Positions 35,628 to 44,571 of a stretch of 64,000 nucleotides of DNA are shown piece after piece. The position numbers were made by a program, and so were the translations under genes. Source of the DNA: Paenibacillus qinlingensis (GTDB lineage Bacteria; Bacillota; Bacilli; Paenibacillales; NBRC-103111); assembly GCF_013204845.1 (NCBI RefSeq), contig NZ_JABMKY010000013.1, positions 62,001-126,000 on the forward strand. Direction: 5' to 3'. How positions within the stretch are numbered: position 1 is the stretch's first letter; each line of letters starts with the position of its first letter. The notes beneath the pieces were generated by a model that worked only from the letters and a program-made list of their open reading frames with translations, was not told the DNA's origin and did no database searches.

Positions 35628-35909
35628 TTGAAATTAACACAAAAAGAGTTGAATCACCTTGTTTTTTTGAGCGAAGTCGTATTGACGGGGAAAAAGAAGA
35701 GCCTTATGGACGAAACTCTGCAATGCTTACTTTATATAGTGAAATCACTTGAAGAAGTAGAGCTTCCTGATTCTGTAGTTGGACAAATTGATCAGCTGAC
35801 TGCTTTAATTGAAGCTGACTTGCGTGATGAGAATGAACGCATGCAAGAGATCCGCGGACACTTAGATTGGAAGCCAAAGAAAGAGCGAAATTCTTCCATG
35901 CCTTCCTAG
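35628..35909 (+). CDS. Small helical cytoplasmic protein, unknown
   Basis: A protein of about 93 aa, charged and predicted all-helical (KELNHLVFLSEVVLTG, DETLQCLLYIVKSLEE), with no signal or membrane segment. I favour the TTG at 35628 (MKLTQKEL), with AAAGGGG upstream. In-frame alternatives are TTG 35619 and ATG 35592, so the N-terminus is uncertain. It lies just upstream of the queD promoter and is divergent from the nitroreductase gene. No family recognised. Confidence 0.6.
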   Translation: MKLTQKELNHLVFLSEVVLTGKKKSLMDETLQCLLYIVKSLEEVELPDSVVGQIDQLTALIEADLRDENERMQEIRGHLDWKPKKERNSSMPS

Positions 35910-35913
35910 CAAG

Positions 35914-35941
35914 GTGACAAACTGGCTATTTATGATATAAT
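35914..35941 (+). promoter_or_regulatory. Promoter of the queDEC operon
   Basis: GTGACA and TATAAT are separated by 16 bases. The predicted leader is only about 35 bases and contains no preQ1 riboswitch-like structure. Confidence 0.6.
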
Positions 35942-35980
35942 GTAGAGTACTGTTTTTTTTGAATATATGAGGTGATAATA

Positions 35981-36454
35981 ATGAGCTATGAAATCCCAAG
36001 AAATGTGCAAGAATTGGGGCGTGACATCCAAGAGAACCAATTGAAATATCACCATAAATCCGTTTTGATTTCCAAAGAATTTACGTTTGACAGTGCGCAT
36101 CATCTGCATTGTTATGAGGGAAAATGTAAAAGTCTGCATGGCCACACTTATAAGCTGCAAGTGATTATGCGGGGAAAAGTGGATAGCCGAGGGATCGCAA
36201 TTGATTTTGGAGATATCAAACGAATTACGAAAGAACGTGTGATTGATCGCTTGGATCATCGCTATCTGAACGACGTATTGCCGCCAATGAACACGACAGC
36301 TGAGAATATGGTGGTTTGGATTTATGAAGAAATTCATCAAGCATTGCTAGATGAGAATTTATATCCAGCCATTTCATTGGACGAGATTCGCCTATGGGAA
36401 ACGCCGACTAGCTATGCAGCCATCACACGCTCGATGATGGAGGAGGATCTGTAA
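35981..36454 (+). CDS. queD: 6-carboxytetrahydropterin synthase QueD
   Basis: A 157-aa zinc enzyme that converts dihydroneopterin triphosphate to 6-carboxytetrahydropterin, the second step of queuosine synthesis. Zinc-ligand and catalytic residues are visible: H40/H41 (FDSAHHLH), C49, H53 and H55 (GKCKSLHGHTY), and the C-terminal glutamate in WETPTSYA. The start is ATG 35981, with GAGGTGA five bases upstream. Its stop overlaps the queE start by one base (TAATG), so translation is coupled. Confidence 0.94.
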   Translation: MSYEIPRNVQELGRDIQENQLKYHHKSVLISKEFTFDSAHHLHCYEGKCKSLHGHTYKLQVIMRGKVDSRGIAIDFGDIKRITKERVIDRLDHRYLNDVLPPMNTTAENMVVWIYEEIHQALLDENLYPAISLDEIRLWETPTSYAAITRSMMEEDL

Positions 36455-37134
36455 TGCGAGACATCCGCCTTCCCATGGTCGAGATCTTCGAGACGGTTGA
36501 AGGGGAGGGAACCCGTGCCGGGTTCCCGACGATCTTCGTCCGTCTTTTTGGTTGCAACCTGCGCTGCACATGGTGTGACACCACGTACAGCTACCCGCCT
36601 GCGGAAGCCGAGAACGTCATGACCATTGCTGAAATCATCAGCAAAGTTCAGACGTTCCGCTCCCGGCATATTTGCCTGACAGGCGGTGAGCCGCTCCTGT
36701 ACGGCGACAAATCACTCGCGTTGATCGAGGCGCTCGCCGAGCTGGAGCAGGTCGACGACCTGCACATCGAGACGAACGGTGCGATTGACCTTGCTCCATT
36801 TATCGCACAGGTATCCTCTCCGAAGGTGCGCTATGTGATGGACTTCAAGCTGCCTGATTCCGGTGAAATGGATCAGATGATATACAGCAATTTCGAACTG
36901 CTGCGCGAGCAAGATGAACTGAAGTTCGTGATCGGAAGCGATCTCGACTTCCGTACAGCAGTTAACGTACTTCAAGAGTATCCGACGAAGGCGCTTCCGA
37001 TGTTCAGTCCCGTCTGGGAAACGATGCCGCCGCGCAAGCTGGTAGATCTAATGCTGGCCGAAGGGTTATCGAAGGTGAAGCTGAACATGCAGTTGCATAA
37101 GATTATTTGGGACCCAGCGATGCGAGGCGTCTAG
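36454..37134 (+). CDS. queE: 7-carboxy-7-deazaguanine synthase QueE (radical SAM)
   Basis: A 226-aa radical SAM enzyme that contracts 6-carboxytetrahydropterin to 7-carboxy-7-deazaguanine. The cluster cysteines are C34, C38 and C41 (FGCNLRCTWCD), after the substrate-binding EIFETVEGEGTRAGFP; LTGGEPLLY is the SAM-binding motif. The gene is clearly more GC-rich than queD and queC on either side, although the protein is normal. The preceding ribosome site GGAGGA lies within queD. Confidence 0.94.
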   Translation: MRDIRLPMVEIFETVEGEGTRAGFPTIFVRLFGCNLRCTWCDTTYSYPPAEAENVMTIAEIISKVQTFRSRHICLTGGEPLLYGDKSLALIEALAELEQVDDLHIETNGAIDLAPFIAQVSSPKVRYVMDFKLPDSGEMDQMIYSNFELLREQDELKFVIGSDLDFRTAVNVLQEYPTKALPMFSPVWETMPPRKLVDLMLAEGLSKVKLNMQLHKIIWDPAMRGV

Positions 37135-37210
37135 CCAGCAGGCATTGTACACGATGTGTACAGTGCCATTTTCTAATTTTAATAAAGATTCTAATAAAGA
37201 GGTGCTTAAC

Positions 37211-37906
37211 ATGAGTGAAAACACAAAAAGAGCCGTCATTATTCTCAGCGGCGGATTAGATAGTACAACTTGTATGGGACTAGCGAAGGAAGCGGGCTAT
37301 GACTTGTTTCCGATTTCTTTTGACTATGGACAGCGTCACAAGATTGAAATCGAGAATGCCAAGCAAGTTGCTGAGCATTACGGGGTTGCAGCGCGTCACA
37401 AAATCATCAAATTGGATTTCCTGCGTGATTTCGGTGGCAGTGCACTTACAGATGATTCGATTGATGTACCCAATGTGATGGACGGGGCTGAGGTAGAAGA
37501 AATTCCTGTAACCTATGTACCTGGACGTAATCTATTATTTCTTTCCATTGCAACCTCATACGCTGAAGTCACAGGCTCCCAGGCAATTTACATCGGTGTG
37601 AATGCGTTAGATTACAGTGGTTATCCGGATTGTCGACCTGAATTCATCCACAAAGTAGAAGAGGTTATAGCGCTAGCTACTAAGGTTGGAGTCGAAGGTA
37701 AGGGGATTACGATTGAAACACCACTGATTTCCTGGACAAAAGCGAAGATCGTAGAAGAAGGTTTGAAAATCGGTGTTCCTTATGAACTGACAACATCTTG
37801 TTACAATGGAAAAGCAGAAGCTTGTGGCGAATGTGACAGCTGCCGATTGCGTTTGAAAGGCTTTGAAGAAGCGGGCTCTAAGGATCCGATCGCTTATTTA
37901 CCGTAG
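37211..37906 (+). CDS. queC: 7-cyano-7-deazaguanine synthase QueC
   Basis: A 231-aa ATP-dependent enzyme that turns 7-carboxy-7-deazaguanine into preQ0. The PP-loop SGGLDST covers residues 13-19 and a four-cysteine zinc site lies near the C-terminus (SCYNGKAEACGECDSC). The start is ATG 37211 behind AGAGGTG; a start at 37145 is unsupported. It is 76 bases after queE. The usual fourth gene, queF, does not follow; a response regulator gene begins 29 bases later instead. Confidence 0.95.
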   Translation: MSENTKRAVIILSGGLDSTTCMGLAKEAGYDLFPISFDYGQRHKIEIENAKQVAEHYGVAARHKIIKLDFLRDFGGSALTDDSIDVPNVMDGAEVEEIPVTYVPGRNLLFLSIATSYAEVTGSQAIYIGVNALDYSGYPDCRPEFIHKVEEVIALATKVGVEGKGITIETPLISWTKAKIVEEGLKIGVPYELTTSCYNGKAEACGECDSCRLRLKGFEEAGSKDPIAYLP

Positions 37907-37935
37907 CTGCATGGTTGGAGAAAGGCGGTGCCTGG

Positions 37936-38613
37936 ATGACTCGTATTATGGTTGTTGATGATGACGCTGATATCCGAGAGTTGATTCGCGTTTATTTGGC
38001 AGGGGAAGGCTTAACGGTTGTGCAAGCCAGCAATGGTCAAGAGGCGCTATCTCTGATGGAATCTGTTCCTGCTGAATTAGTCGTGCTCGATGTTATGATG
38101 CCGTTGATGGATGGCTGGGAACTGTGCCGTGAATTGCGATCTCATTACCCAGAACTCCCTTTGTTGATGGTGACCGCGAAGAGTGAGTCTGTTCATAAGG
38201 TGAAGGGCTTCCAGCTCGGTACCGACGATTACTTAGTAAAGCCGTTTGATCCCGTAGAGTTAGTCATGAGAGTCAAAGCGCTGTTAAAGCGATATCGGAT
38301 TCATTCTTCACAAGTCATTCTTATTGGTGGTGTGACCATTGATCGTACAACGTATGAAGTGCGTTATCAAGATCAGCGGGTTACATTGCCGTTGAAGGAA
38401 TTTGAACTTCTGTATAAGTTCGCTAGTCATGCAGGTCAAATCTTTACGCGTACTCAGCTGATTGAACAAATCTGGGGCATGGATTATGAAGGCGATGAAC
38501 GCACGGTGGATGTGCACATCAAACGCTTGCGAGAACGTTTCGAGTCCTTCACGGAAGCTTTTCAAATTACAACGATTCGGGGTCTAGGGTACAGGCTTGA
38601 GGTGAAGGTATGA
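37936..38613 (+). CDS. OmpR/PhoB-family response regulator
   Basis: A 225-aa DNA-binding regulator. The receiver domain (about 1-115) has acidic residues D8-D9, phosphorylation site D52 (VLDVMMP) and the conserved lysine in LVKPFDP. The C-terminal winged helix (about 130-225) ends TIRGLGYRLE. The start is ATG 37936, with AAAGGCGGTG five bases upstream. It overlaps the kinase gene by four bases (ATGA). The tandem 11-bp repeat at 40044-40065, before the RND pump genes, is the likely binding site, so the pair probably controls the pump. Confidence 0.93.
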   Translation: MTRIMVVDDDADIRELIRVYLAGEGLTVVQASNGQEALSLMESVPAELVVLDVMMPLMDGWELCRELRSHYPELPLLMVTAKSESVHKVKGFQLGTDDYLVKPFDPVELVMRVKALLKRYRIHSSQVILIGGVTIDRTTYEVRYQDQRVTLPLKEFELLYKFASHAGQIFTRTQLIEQIWGMDYEGDERTVDVHIKRLRERFESFTEAFQITTIRGLGYRLEVKV

Positions 38614-40004
38614 TCAAATCGCTTTATTTGCGCGTGGTTTTAACCTTTCTTGCCATTGTATTGACCAGCGTGCTTGTCGCGTTTCCTTTGGCTATGTACT
38701 TTTTTACGAATATGATCTCAACACAATTTCAATCCGAGATGTTAGCCGTTGGACGTCAAATTGTCTCGTTAAGCAATGAAGTGCAACCAAAGAACCTCTA
38801 TTCCTTTGTAGCTGGGAGCAATCGACTGAACGAAAATTATTTGTTCACCCTATTTGATTCCAGCGGCACTACACTAGGGCAGCTTCCTGTGGATGCCAAA
38901 GGGAGGCCGCGGATACAATCGTCTGAGGTTGCTGATGTGTTGAAGGGGAATATCTACAAAAGCCTGGATTACACGGCTCCATTACGCGGGATTAATGGTA
39001 TTAAAGTCGGCGTGCCGCTGATCGTTGGTGATCAGAGCTACGCGTTATTCATACATACCAACATCACAGATGCTGCACGCAGCCAACTTCAAACCTTGAT
39101 CGTATCTGTTCTTGCCATCGTCCTCCTTGTGGGGAGCATACTTATTCTCATCGCTTCGCGTTATCTAGTGAATCCATTGAAGAAGCTAACCCTAGCGACA
39201 GAGAAGCTGGCTCGGGGTAATTTCAATGTGAATGTAAGTGTGAATAATAAGGATGAATTAGGCAAACTCGCAGAGAGCTTCAACCATATGGCTGACGAGC
39301 TTAAGCAGTTGGAACAGATGCGTCAGGATTTTGTTTCAAACGTGTCACATGAGATTCAATCCCCACTGACCTCGATTCGCGGCTTCTCCAAAGCGTTAAG
39401 AGAGTCGGATATCGCTGAAAATGATCGAGTTAAGTATTTGGAGATCATTGAACGTGAGAGTGAACGCCTGTCTCGACTAAGTGAAAATTTACTGAAGCTG
39501 GCATCTTTGGAATCTGAGCATCATCCGTTTCATCCTACGATCTATGATTTGGACGAGCAGTTGCGTCGTATTGTTGTTTTCTATGAACCTCAATGGTCGA
39601 TGAAAGAGTTGGATATGGACCTGTCTCTGCCTCGTGTGAAAATTTTTGCGGATAGTGACCAATTAAGTCAAGTTTGGATGAATGTGATCGGTAATGCGAT
39701 CAAATTCACAGCTACAGGTGGACATATTTATATCAAGCTTGTTCCACTGCGAGACCGGGTTCAAATATGGATTCAGGATAATGGGATTGGAATTCCAATC
39801 GAAGAACAAGGTCGTATTTTTGACCGTTTCTATAAGGTAGATCAAGCTAGACAGCGCGATAGCGGCAGCGGTCTAGGACTTGCCATTGTGAGGAAAATCA
39901 TTGATATGCACGATGGATCGATTGAAGTACAAAGCGAAGTGGGCAAAGGGACGTTATTTCTTATCGTGTTACCGACAACGCACTCACCAACTAAAAAGAG
40001 TTGA
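38610..40004 (+). CDS. Sensor histidine kinase
   Basis: A 464-aa membrane kinase. Two membrane helices (about 7-33 and 165-185) flank an extracellular sensor of about 130 residues. A HAMP domain (about 187-235), a HisKA domain with H247 (NVSHEIQSPL) and an HATPase domain (about 350-460; NAIKFTATGG, DNGIGIP, SGSGLGLAI) follow. It phosphorylates the upstream regulator. The signal is unknown; given the pump downstream, a membrane-active compound or antibiotic is a reasonable guess. A terminator separates it from the pump genes. Confidence 0.93.
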   Translation: MIKSLYLRVVLTFLAIVLTSVLVAFPLAMYFFTNMISTQFQSEMLAVGRQIVSLSNEVQPKNLYSFVAGSNRLNENYLFTLFDSSGTTLGQLPVDAKGRPRIQSSEVADVLKGNIYKSLDYTAPLRGINGIKVGVPLIVGDQSYALFIHTNITDAARSQLQTLIVSVLAIVLLVGSILILIASRYLVNPLKKLTLATEKLARGNFNVNVSVNNKDELGKLAESFNHMADELKQLEQMRQDFVSNVSHEIQSPLTSIRGFSKALRESDIAENDRVKYLEIIERESERLSRLSENLLKLASLESEHHPFHPTIYDLDEQLRRIVVFYEPQWSMKELDMDLSLPRVKIFADSDQLSQVWMNVIGNAIKFTATGGHIYIKLVPLRDRVQIWIQDNGIGIPIEEQGRIFDRFYKVDQARQRDSGSGLGLAIVRKIIDMHDGSIEVQSEVGKGTLFLIVLPTTHSPTKKS

Positions 40005-40009
40005 ACAAG

Positions 40010-40038
40010 AAACTTGGGATTGTTCACCAAGTTTTTTT
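40010..40038 (+). terminator. Terminator after the histidine kinase gene
   Basis: AAACTTGG pairs with CCAAGTTT around GATTGTTCA, followed by a T run. Confidence 0.85.
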
Positions 40039-40043
40039 GTTTT

Positions 40044-40065
40044 GTTCATATTGAGTTCATATTGA
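40044..40065 (+). promoter_or_regulatory. Tandem 11-bp direct repeat, predicted response-regulator operator
   Basis: GTTCATATTGA occurs twice with no gap (40044-40054 and 40055-40065). One-helical-turn spacing of direct repeats is the usual target of OmpR-family dimers. It lies 46 bases before the RND gene and right after the two-component genes. Confidence 0.7.
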
Positions 40066-40111
40066 ACCTGTATTCTTGATCTCACAATCATTAGTTGAGG
40101 GGAGTACAGGA

Positions 40112-43100
40112 ATGAATCGACTCACACAGTTTTCGATGAAAAACGTTTCCGCGTTATTCATCATCATGATCATGCTTTTTGTAGGCGGCTTGTATTCAGC
40201 AACACAGCTCAAGGAAGAGAACATGCCGAACGTTTCCTTCCCAGTTGTGGCCGTTACAACGACCTACACGGGCGCTCCGAAAGACGTTATGGATGAAGTT
40301 ACCGTACCCATTGAGAAGAAGTTGGCGAATCTAGAAGATTTGGATTCCATGCAATCCACTTCAAGTGATAATTTCTCTATGGTTATTGTTTTCTTCAAGC
40401 AAAATGTCGATATCGACAAAAAGAAGCAAGCCGTACAGGACGCCTTATCAACGGTTTCCTTACCAGCTACAGCAGCTGCGCCTAAAGCTTCTACCTTCGG
40501 TGCGGCATCCTTCCCTTCCAATTATTTAGTCGCTTATGCGAACGAGGGAGTCAGCCAAACAGAGCTGGATAAAACGTTCAAAGATACGATTAAACCAGGA
40601 CTTGAAGGTATCAAAGGGATCGACCATATGGACATTATCGGTGCCAGAGATACCTCGCTTGATATCGAGCTAGATGCAGCAGCGCTAGATGTATACGGTT
40701 TATCACCAGGCATGGTGAGTAATGCCATTAATACAGCCGCGACGAAAACTCCGATCGGTTCGGTTGATATCGATGGGAATAGTAAAATGACCCGGGTTAC
40801 CGGCAACTTGTCCAGTCTGTTTGATCTACAAAAAGTAGAGATAACAACGCCAACGGGTGCCATTGTTACCTTGGATCAAGTGTCCAAAGTAAAAGCCATT
40901 ACGGAGTCCGATTTCAACGGACGCTTGGATGGTAAGCCAGCGATTGGAATGATTTTATATAAAGCTGGCAGTGCGAACGCGGTTGAGTTCTCAGATGAAA
41001 TTGAGAAGAACATTACGGATTGGAAAACTACGTTACCGAACATTACGTTCAAAAGCACCTTTGACAGTGCCGATCAAATTAAAGAATCCATCTCAGGACT
41101 TGTCCGTGAAGGGATTGTCGGTGCGGTTCTTGCCTCACTTATGATTCTGGTCTTCTTACGCAATGTACGAATGACGCTTATCGTTCTCGTCTCGATTCCG
41201 CTCTCCATTTTGATCACCTTATTATTAATGTCGCAATTAGATCTCACGCTTAATACGATGACACTTGGTGGGATATTTATCGCGGTAGGACGGGTTGTCG
41301 ATGACTCGATTGTTGTTATTGAAAACATCTATGCGTCCTTGGAAAAAGCGCAGGAGCGTAAAGAGTCCGTTATTGCTTTAGCAACGAAACAAGTTTCAAT
41401 GGCGATTACGTCATCTACCTTAGCTACAGTTGGGGTATTTGCCCCACTTGCTTTGGTAACTGGGGTTGTAGGTGGATTCTTCCGACCTTTCGCTTTAACC
41501 ATTGCTTGTGCACTTCTTTCTTCCTTAATCGTAGCCTTAACGGTTATTCCGATGCTTTCTAAATTACTTGTGTTGCGCAGCAAACCAGGTAAAGTGCAGC
41601 ATGATGAATCTGCACCAACGAAGTTGACGATGTTTTATGAAAAAGCGCTCACGTGGAGTTTGAAAAATAAAATTAAAACATTGTTAGTCGCCTTAGTCCT
41701 GCTCGTTGGTACGATGGTTGGTACGATTCCGTTCTTATCGGTAGCCTTTTTACCTGCGTCAGCTGCATCGCATATCATGTATTTCCAATTAAAATTGCCA
41801 TACTCTACGTCATTTGATGCAACAGATAGCAAAACGAGAGAAATTGAAACGGTCTTATTAGACCTGAAGGATTCAAAAGGCGAGCCCGTATTTAAATTTG
41901 TTGAAGCGCTTGTTGGTTACGCAGGGAATGATGATGAGCAAACGCCGTATGCGTCTCAAATTTTCCTTGAAGTAAATGACAACGTGGATCCTGAACAAGT
42001 GAAGGATCAAACGACAGCTTATATATTATCGGAGCTGCCAAATGGTTCTGAAGTTGAGCCAAAATCGATGGAAGGTGACTTCGGCGTATCGAGTACGGAC
42101 TTCGCCTATACTCTCCAAGGTAATGATCAGCTTCAATTAGAGAAAGCCGCTAAAATGGTGAAAGAGAAATTAAACACTTTCCCTGAGCTTGCCGAAGTTG
42201 AAGATAATTTGAGTGATGCCAAAACAGAAATTGAAATTGCCGTTGATCAGAAGAAAGCTAGAGCCTATGGCTTAAGCGCTGCATCCGTTCGAGATGCGGC
42301 ACGCACCTGGATTTCAAAGCAGAATCTAGGCGATATGAAATTCGATAATATTGTATATACAACTACGGTTTCATTGGAAAAAACGGACAAAGATTCCCTT
42401 GAGAAGTTGGGCAATATTCCGTTAACGGCTCAGAATGGCTCGACCATTCTTTTGAAAGAAGTCGCAAAAATCAATGAAACGAAAGGCGCTGCCTCCCTAG
42501 CAAGAGAGAATCAGTCGCAGCTTGTGAAAGTTTCTGCCAAAATCAATTCAGACAATAAAACTGCCGTAAGTGCGAAGCTAAGTACGGCTTTGAAAGAGCT
42601 AGAACTTCCAGAGGGTGTTACACCACAAATTACAGGCGTATCCGAAGATGTTAACGAAAGCTTTACCCAGTTATTTGTTGCCATGGCTGCTGCGATCTTC
42701 GTCGTCTATTTGATCATGGTATTGGCGTTCGGGAATGCAAGTGCACCATTTGCAATTCTGTTCTCGCTTCCTCTAGCTGTTATTGGAGGGCTTTTAGGAC
42801 TCGTCATTGCAAATGAACCATTAACCGTAACTTCCATGATCGGATTCCTCATGTTGATTGGTATCGTTGTTACGAATGCGATCGTATTGATTGACCGTGC
42901 ACAACAGTTGCGCGAAGAGGGTTATACCGTTCGTCATGCGCTTATTGAAGCAGGAAAAATCAGACTTCGTCCTATTATCATGACAGCCGGGGCAACCATT
43001 ATGGCGTTAGTGCCATTAGCACTCGGGATTTCTGCAGAAGGCGGATTGATCGGTAAAGGACTTGGGGTTGTTGTTATTGGTGGTTTGATTACTTCGACGC

Positions 43101-43225
43101 TCTTGACGCTAGTCGTTGTACCTATTATTTACGAGTTGATTGAAAGTATGAAAAACCGCATTAGCAACATGTTTAATCGGAAAAAAGGCAAAGAAAAAAT
43201 GACAACGAGTTCGTTAGAGGTATAA
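40112..43225 (+). CDS. RND-family efflux transporter (AcrB/SwrC-like)
   Basis: A 1037-aa proton-driven exporter with twelve predicted membrane helices and two large extracytoplasmic loops (about 35-330 and 560-860). The proton-relay aspartates D397 and D398 lie in GGIFIAVGRVVDDSIVVIENI. In low-GC Gram-positives the best known relative is SwrC (YerP), which exports surfactin. The start is ATG 40112 behind GAGGGGAG; an in-frame start at 40076 lies too far upstream of that site. It is first in an operon with an adaptor lipoprotein and a secreted protein. The substrate is unknown, perhaps a lipopeptide. Confidence 0.93.
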   Translation: MNRLTQFSMKNVSALFIIMIMLFVGGLYSATQLKEENMPNVSFPVVAVTTTYTGAPKDVMDEVTVPIEKKLANLEDLDSMQSTSSDNFSMVIVFFKQNVDIDKKKQAVQDALSTVSLPATAAAPKASTFGAASFPSNYLVAYANEGVSQTELDKTFKDTIKPGLEGIKGIDHMDIIGARDTSLDIELDAAALDVYGLSPGMVSNAINTAATKTPIGSVDIDGNSKMTRVTGNLSSLFDLQKVEITTPTGAIVTLDQVSKVKAITESDFNGRLDGKPAIGMILYKAGSANAVEFSDEIEKNITDWKTTLPNITFKSTFDSADQIKESISGLVREGIVGAVLASLMILVFLRNVRMTLIVLVSIPLSILITLLLMSQLDLTLNTMTLGGIFIAVGRVVDDSIVVIENIYASLEKAQERKESVIALATKQVSMAITSSTLATVGVFAPLALVTGVVGGFFRPFALTIACALLSSLIVALTVIPMLSKLLVLRSKPGKVQHDESAPTKLTMFYEKALTWSLKNKIKTLLVALVLLVGTMVGTIPFLSVAFLPASAASHIMYFQLKLPYSTSFDATDSKTREIETVLLDLKDSKGEPVFKFVEALVGYAGNDDEQTPYASQIFLEVNDNVDPEQVKDQTTAYILSELPNGSEVEPKSMEGDFGVSSTDFAYTLQGNDQLQLEKAAKMVKEKLNTFPELAEVEDNLSDAKTEIEIAVDQKKARAYGLSAASVRDAARTWISKQNLGDMKFDNIVYTTTVSLEKTDKDSLEKLGNIPLTAQNGSTILLKEVAKINETKGAASLARENQSQLVKVSAKINSDNKTAVSAKLSTALKELELPEGVTPQITGVSEDVNESFTQLFVAMAAAIFVVYLIMVLAFGNASAPFAILFSLPLAVIGGLLGLVIANEPLTVTSMIGFLMLIGIVVTNAIVLIDRAQQLREEGYTVRHALIEAGKIRLRPIIMTAGATIMALVPLALGISAEGGLIGKGLGVVVIGGLITSTLLTLVVVPIIYELIESMKNRISNMFNRKKGKEKMTTSSLEV

Positions 43226-43237
43226 GGAGGCACATCG

Positions 43238-44536
43238 ATGATTAACGAAGGTTCACGAAGAGGGCATAGCAAATATCGCTGGATGGGGGTCATTACGCTG
43301 TTAACCGCAGCGACGGTATTGGCGACAGCCTGCTCTGCACCAGGGGCTAAGGATGCAGCAACCGTACAGTTAACGCCTAAAGCGGTCAAAACGGAAGCGA
43401 TCAAGCTTCAGAAAATAAGTAATCCGATTGAACAGGTGGCAGATCTTATAGCCGGAACAACGCTTGATGTGATGGCTAAGGCGAATGGTGAAGTTACCGA
43501 AGTTCTGAAGAAACGAGGCGAATATGTGACGAAAGGCGATGTCCTTTTCGTTATTGATAATAAGGATGCCTTATCTAGTAAACGGAAGAGCGAGCTTCAA
43601 GTGAAGAGTGCGGCGGATTCCTTGCAGCAAGCTAGAGATAATAAAGTAAATACTCGCAAAGATTTGGCTGATAACGTAGCTCGTTCCCAAACAGCTTTGA
43701 ATAACGCTCAGCAGGATTACAACAAAATCAGAAATGACTTTGAAGCAGGTGTTGCTGTACAGCGTCAAGTAGATCAAGTTAAACAAGCATTGGATAATGC
43801 TCAAATGAGCTTAGATGGTGCACAAAGTAAGCTCTCTGCTTTCGATAATACGGATTCCATCTCAAGTATTGAGACGCAAGCAGAGTCCGCACGTCTATCA
43901 TTGGAGGACGCTACTCGCTCTTTGGAGAATTTCGAAGTGAAAGCTCCTGGCAGCGGTATTCTGACAGATTTCAATGTCGTGGTTGGTCAAACAGCGTCAG
44001 CGGCGGCAGGAAAAGTTGGTCAGGTCCAGCAGATCGATCCTATCAAAATCAAAACGGAGCTATCTGAAACGAACTACCAGCTTGTGAAAAACAAGAAGGA
44101 GCTCGTGTACTATAACCCGAATACGCCTGACAAGAAAGGGACAGCTAAGATTAGCTACTTAGCGCCAATCATGAGTGCAGCAACCAAAACCTATACGTTG
44201 GAATTGGAAGTTCCGAATCCAGATCGTACGATTCAACCAGGAGGACGTTATCAAGTCCAATTGACAACAGAGACCGAGGAGAAAGTTGCAGTTGTACCTA
44301 CACTTAGTATCATTCGTGAAGAATCCGATACCTTCGTATTCGTTCAACAAGGTGACCAATATTCGAAACGGAAAGTGAAGCTTGGACGCATTAACGGCGA
44401 GTTCCAAGAAGTGCTGGAAGGCGTAAAAGAAGGCGAGCAGCTGGTCATCACGGGACAGAACACGTTGAAAGACGGTCAAAAGGTGACAAGCCCAGCCCCA
44501 TCCGCACAACCGACTGCATCACCTGCTGCCAAATAG
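43238..44536 (+). CDS. RND/HlyD-type membrane fusion lipoprotein
   Basis: A 432-aa adaptor subunit. A basic N-terminus and hydrophobic segment end in lipobox LATAC (Cys32). A lipoyl/barrel-sandwich half (about 78-110; VMAKANGEVTEVLKKRGEYV) leads to a coiled-coil hairpin (about 115-220) and the returning half (about 225-260; VKAPGSGILTDFNVVVGQ), followed by beta-barrel and membrane-proximal domains. It works with the RND pump 12 bases upstream. In a Gram-positive it cannot reach an outer membrane, so it probably guides substrate through the wall or regulates the pump. Confidence 0.92.
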   Translation: MINEGSRRGHSKYRWMGVITLLTAATVLATACSAPGAKDAATVQLTPKAVKTEAIKLQKISNPIEQVADLIAGTTLDVMAKANGEVTEVLKKRGEYVTKGDVLFVIDNKDALSSKRKSELQVKSAADSLQQARDNKVNTRKDLADNVARSQTALNNAQQDYNKIRNDFEAGVAVQRQVDQVKQALDNAQMSLDGAQSKLSAFDNTDSISSIETQAESARLSLEDATRSLENFEVKAPGSGILTDFNVVVGQTASAAAGKVGQVQQIDPIKIKTELSETNYQLVKNKKELVYYNPNTPDKKGTAKISYLAPIMSAATKTYTLELEVPNPDRTIQPGGRYQVQLTTETEEKVAVVPTLSIIREESDTFVFVQQGDQYSKRKVKLGRINGEFQEVLEGVKEGEQLVITGQNTLKDGQKVTSPAPSAQPTASPAAK

Positions 44537-44571
44537 CATCATTGAAATTCATATTAAGGGAGACGTTATAG

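Noticed and set aside
35942-35980. preQ1 riboswitch before queD
   Set aside because: The leader is too short and lacks the stem-loop with an A-rich tail that defines the aptamer.
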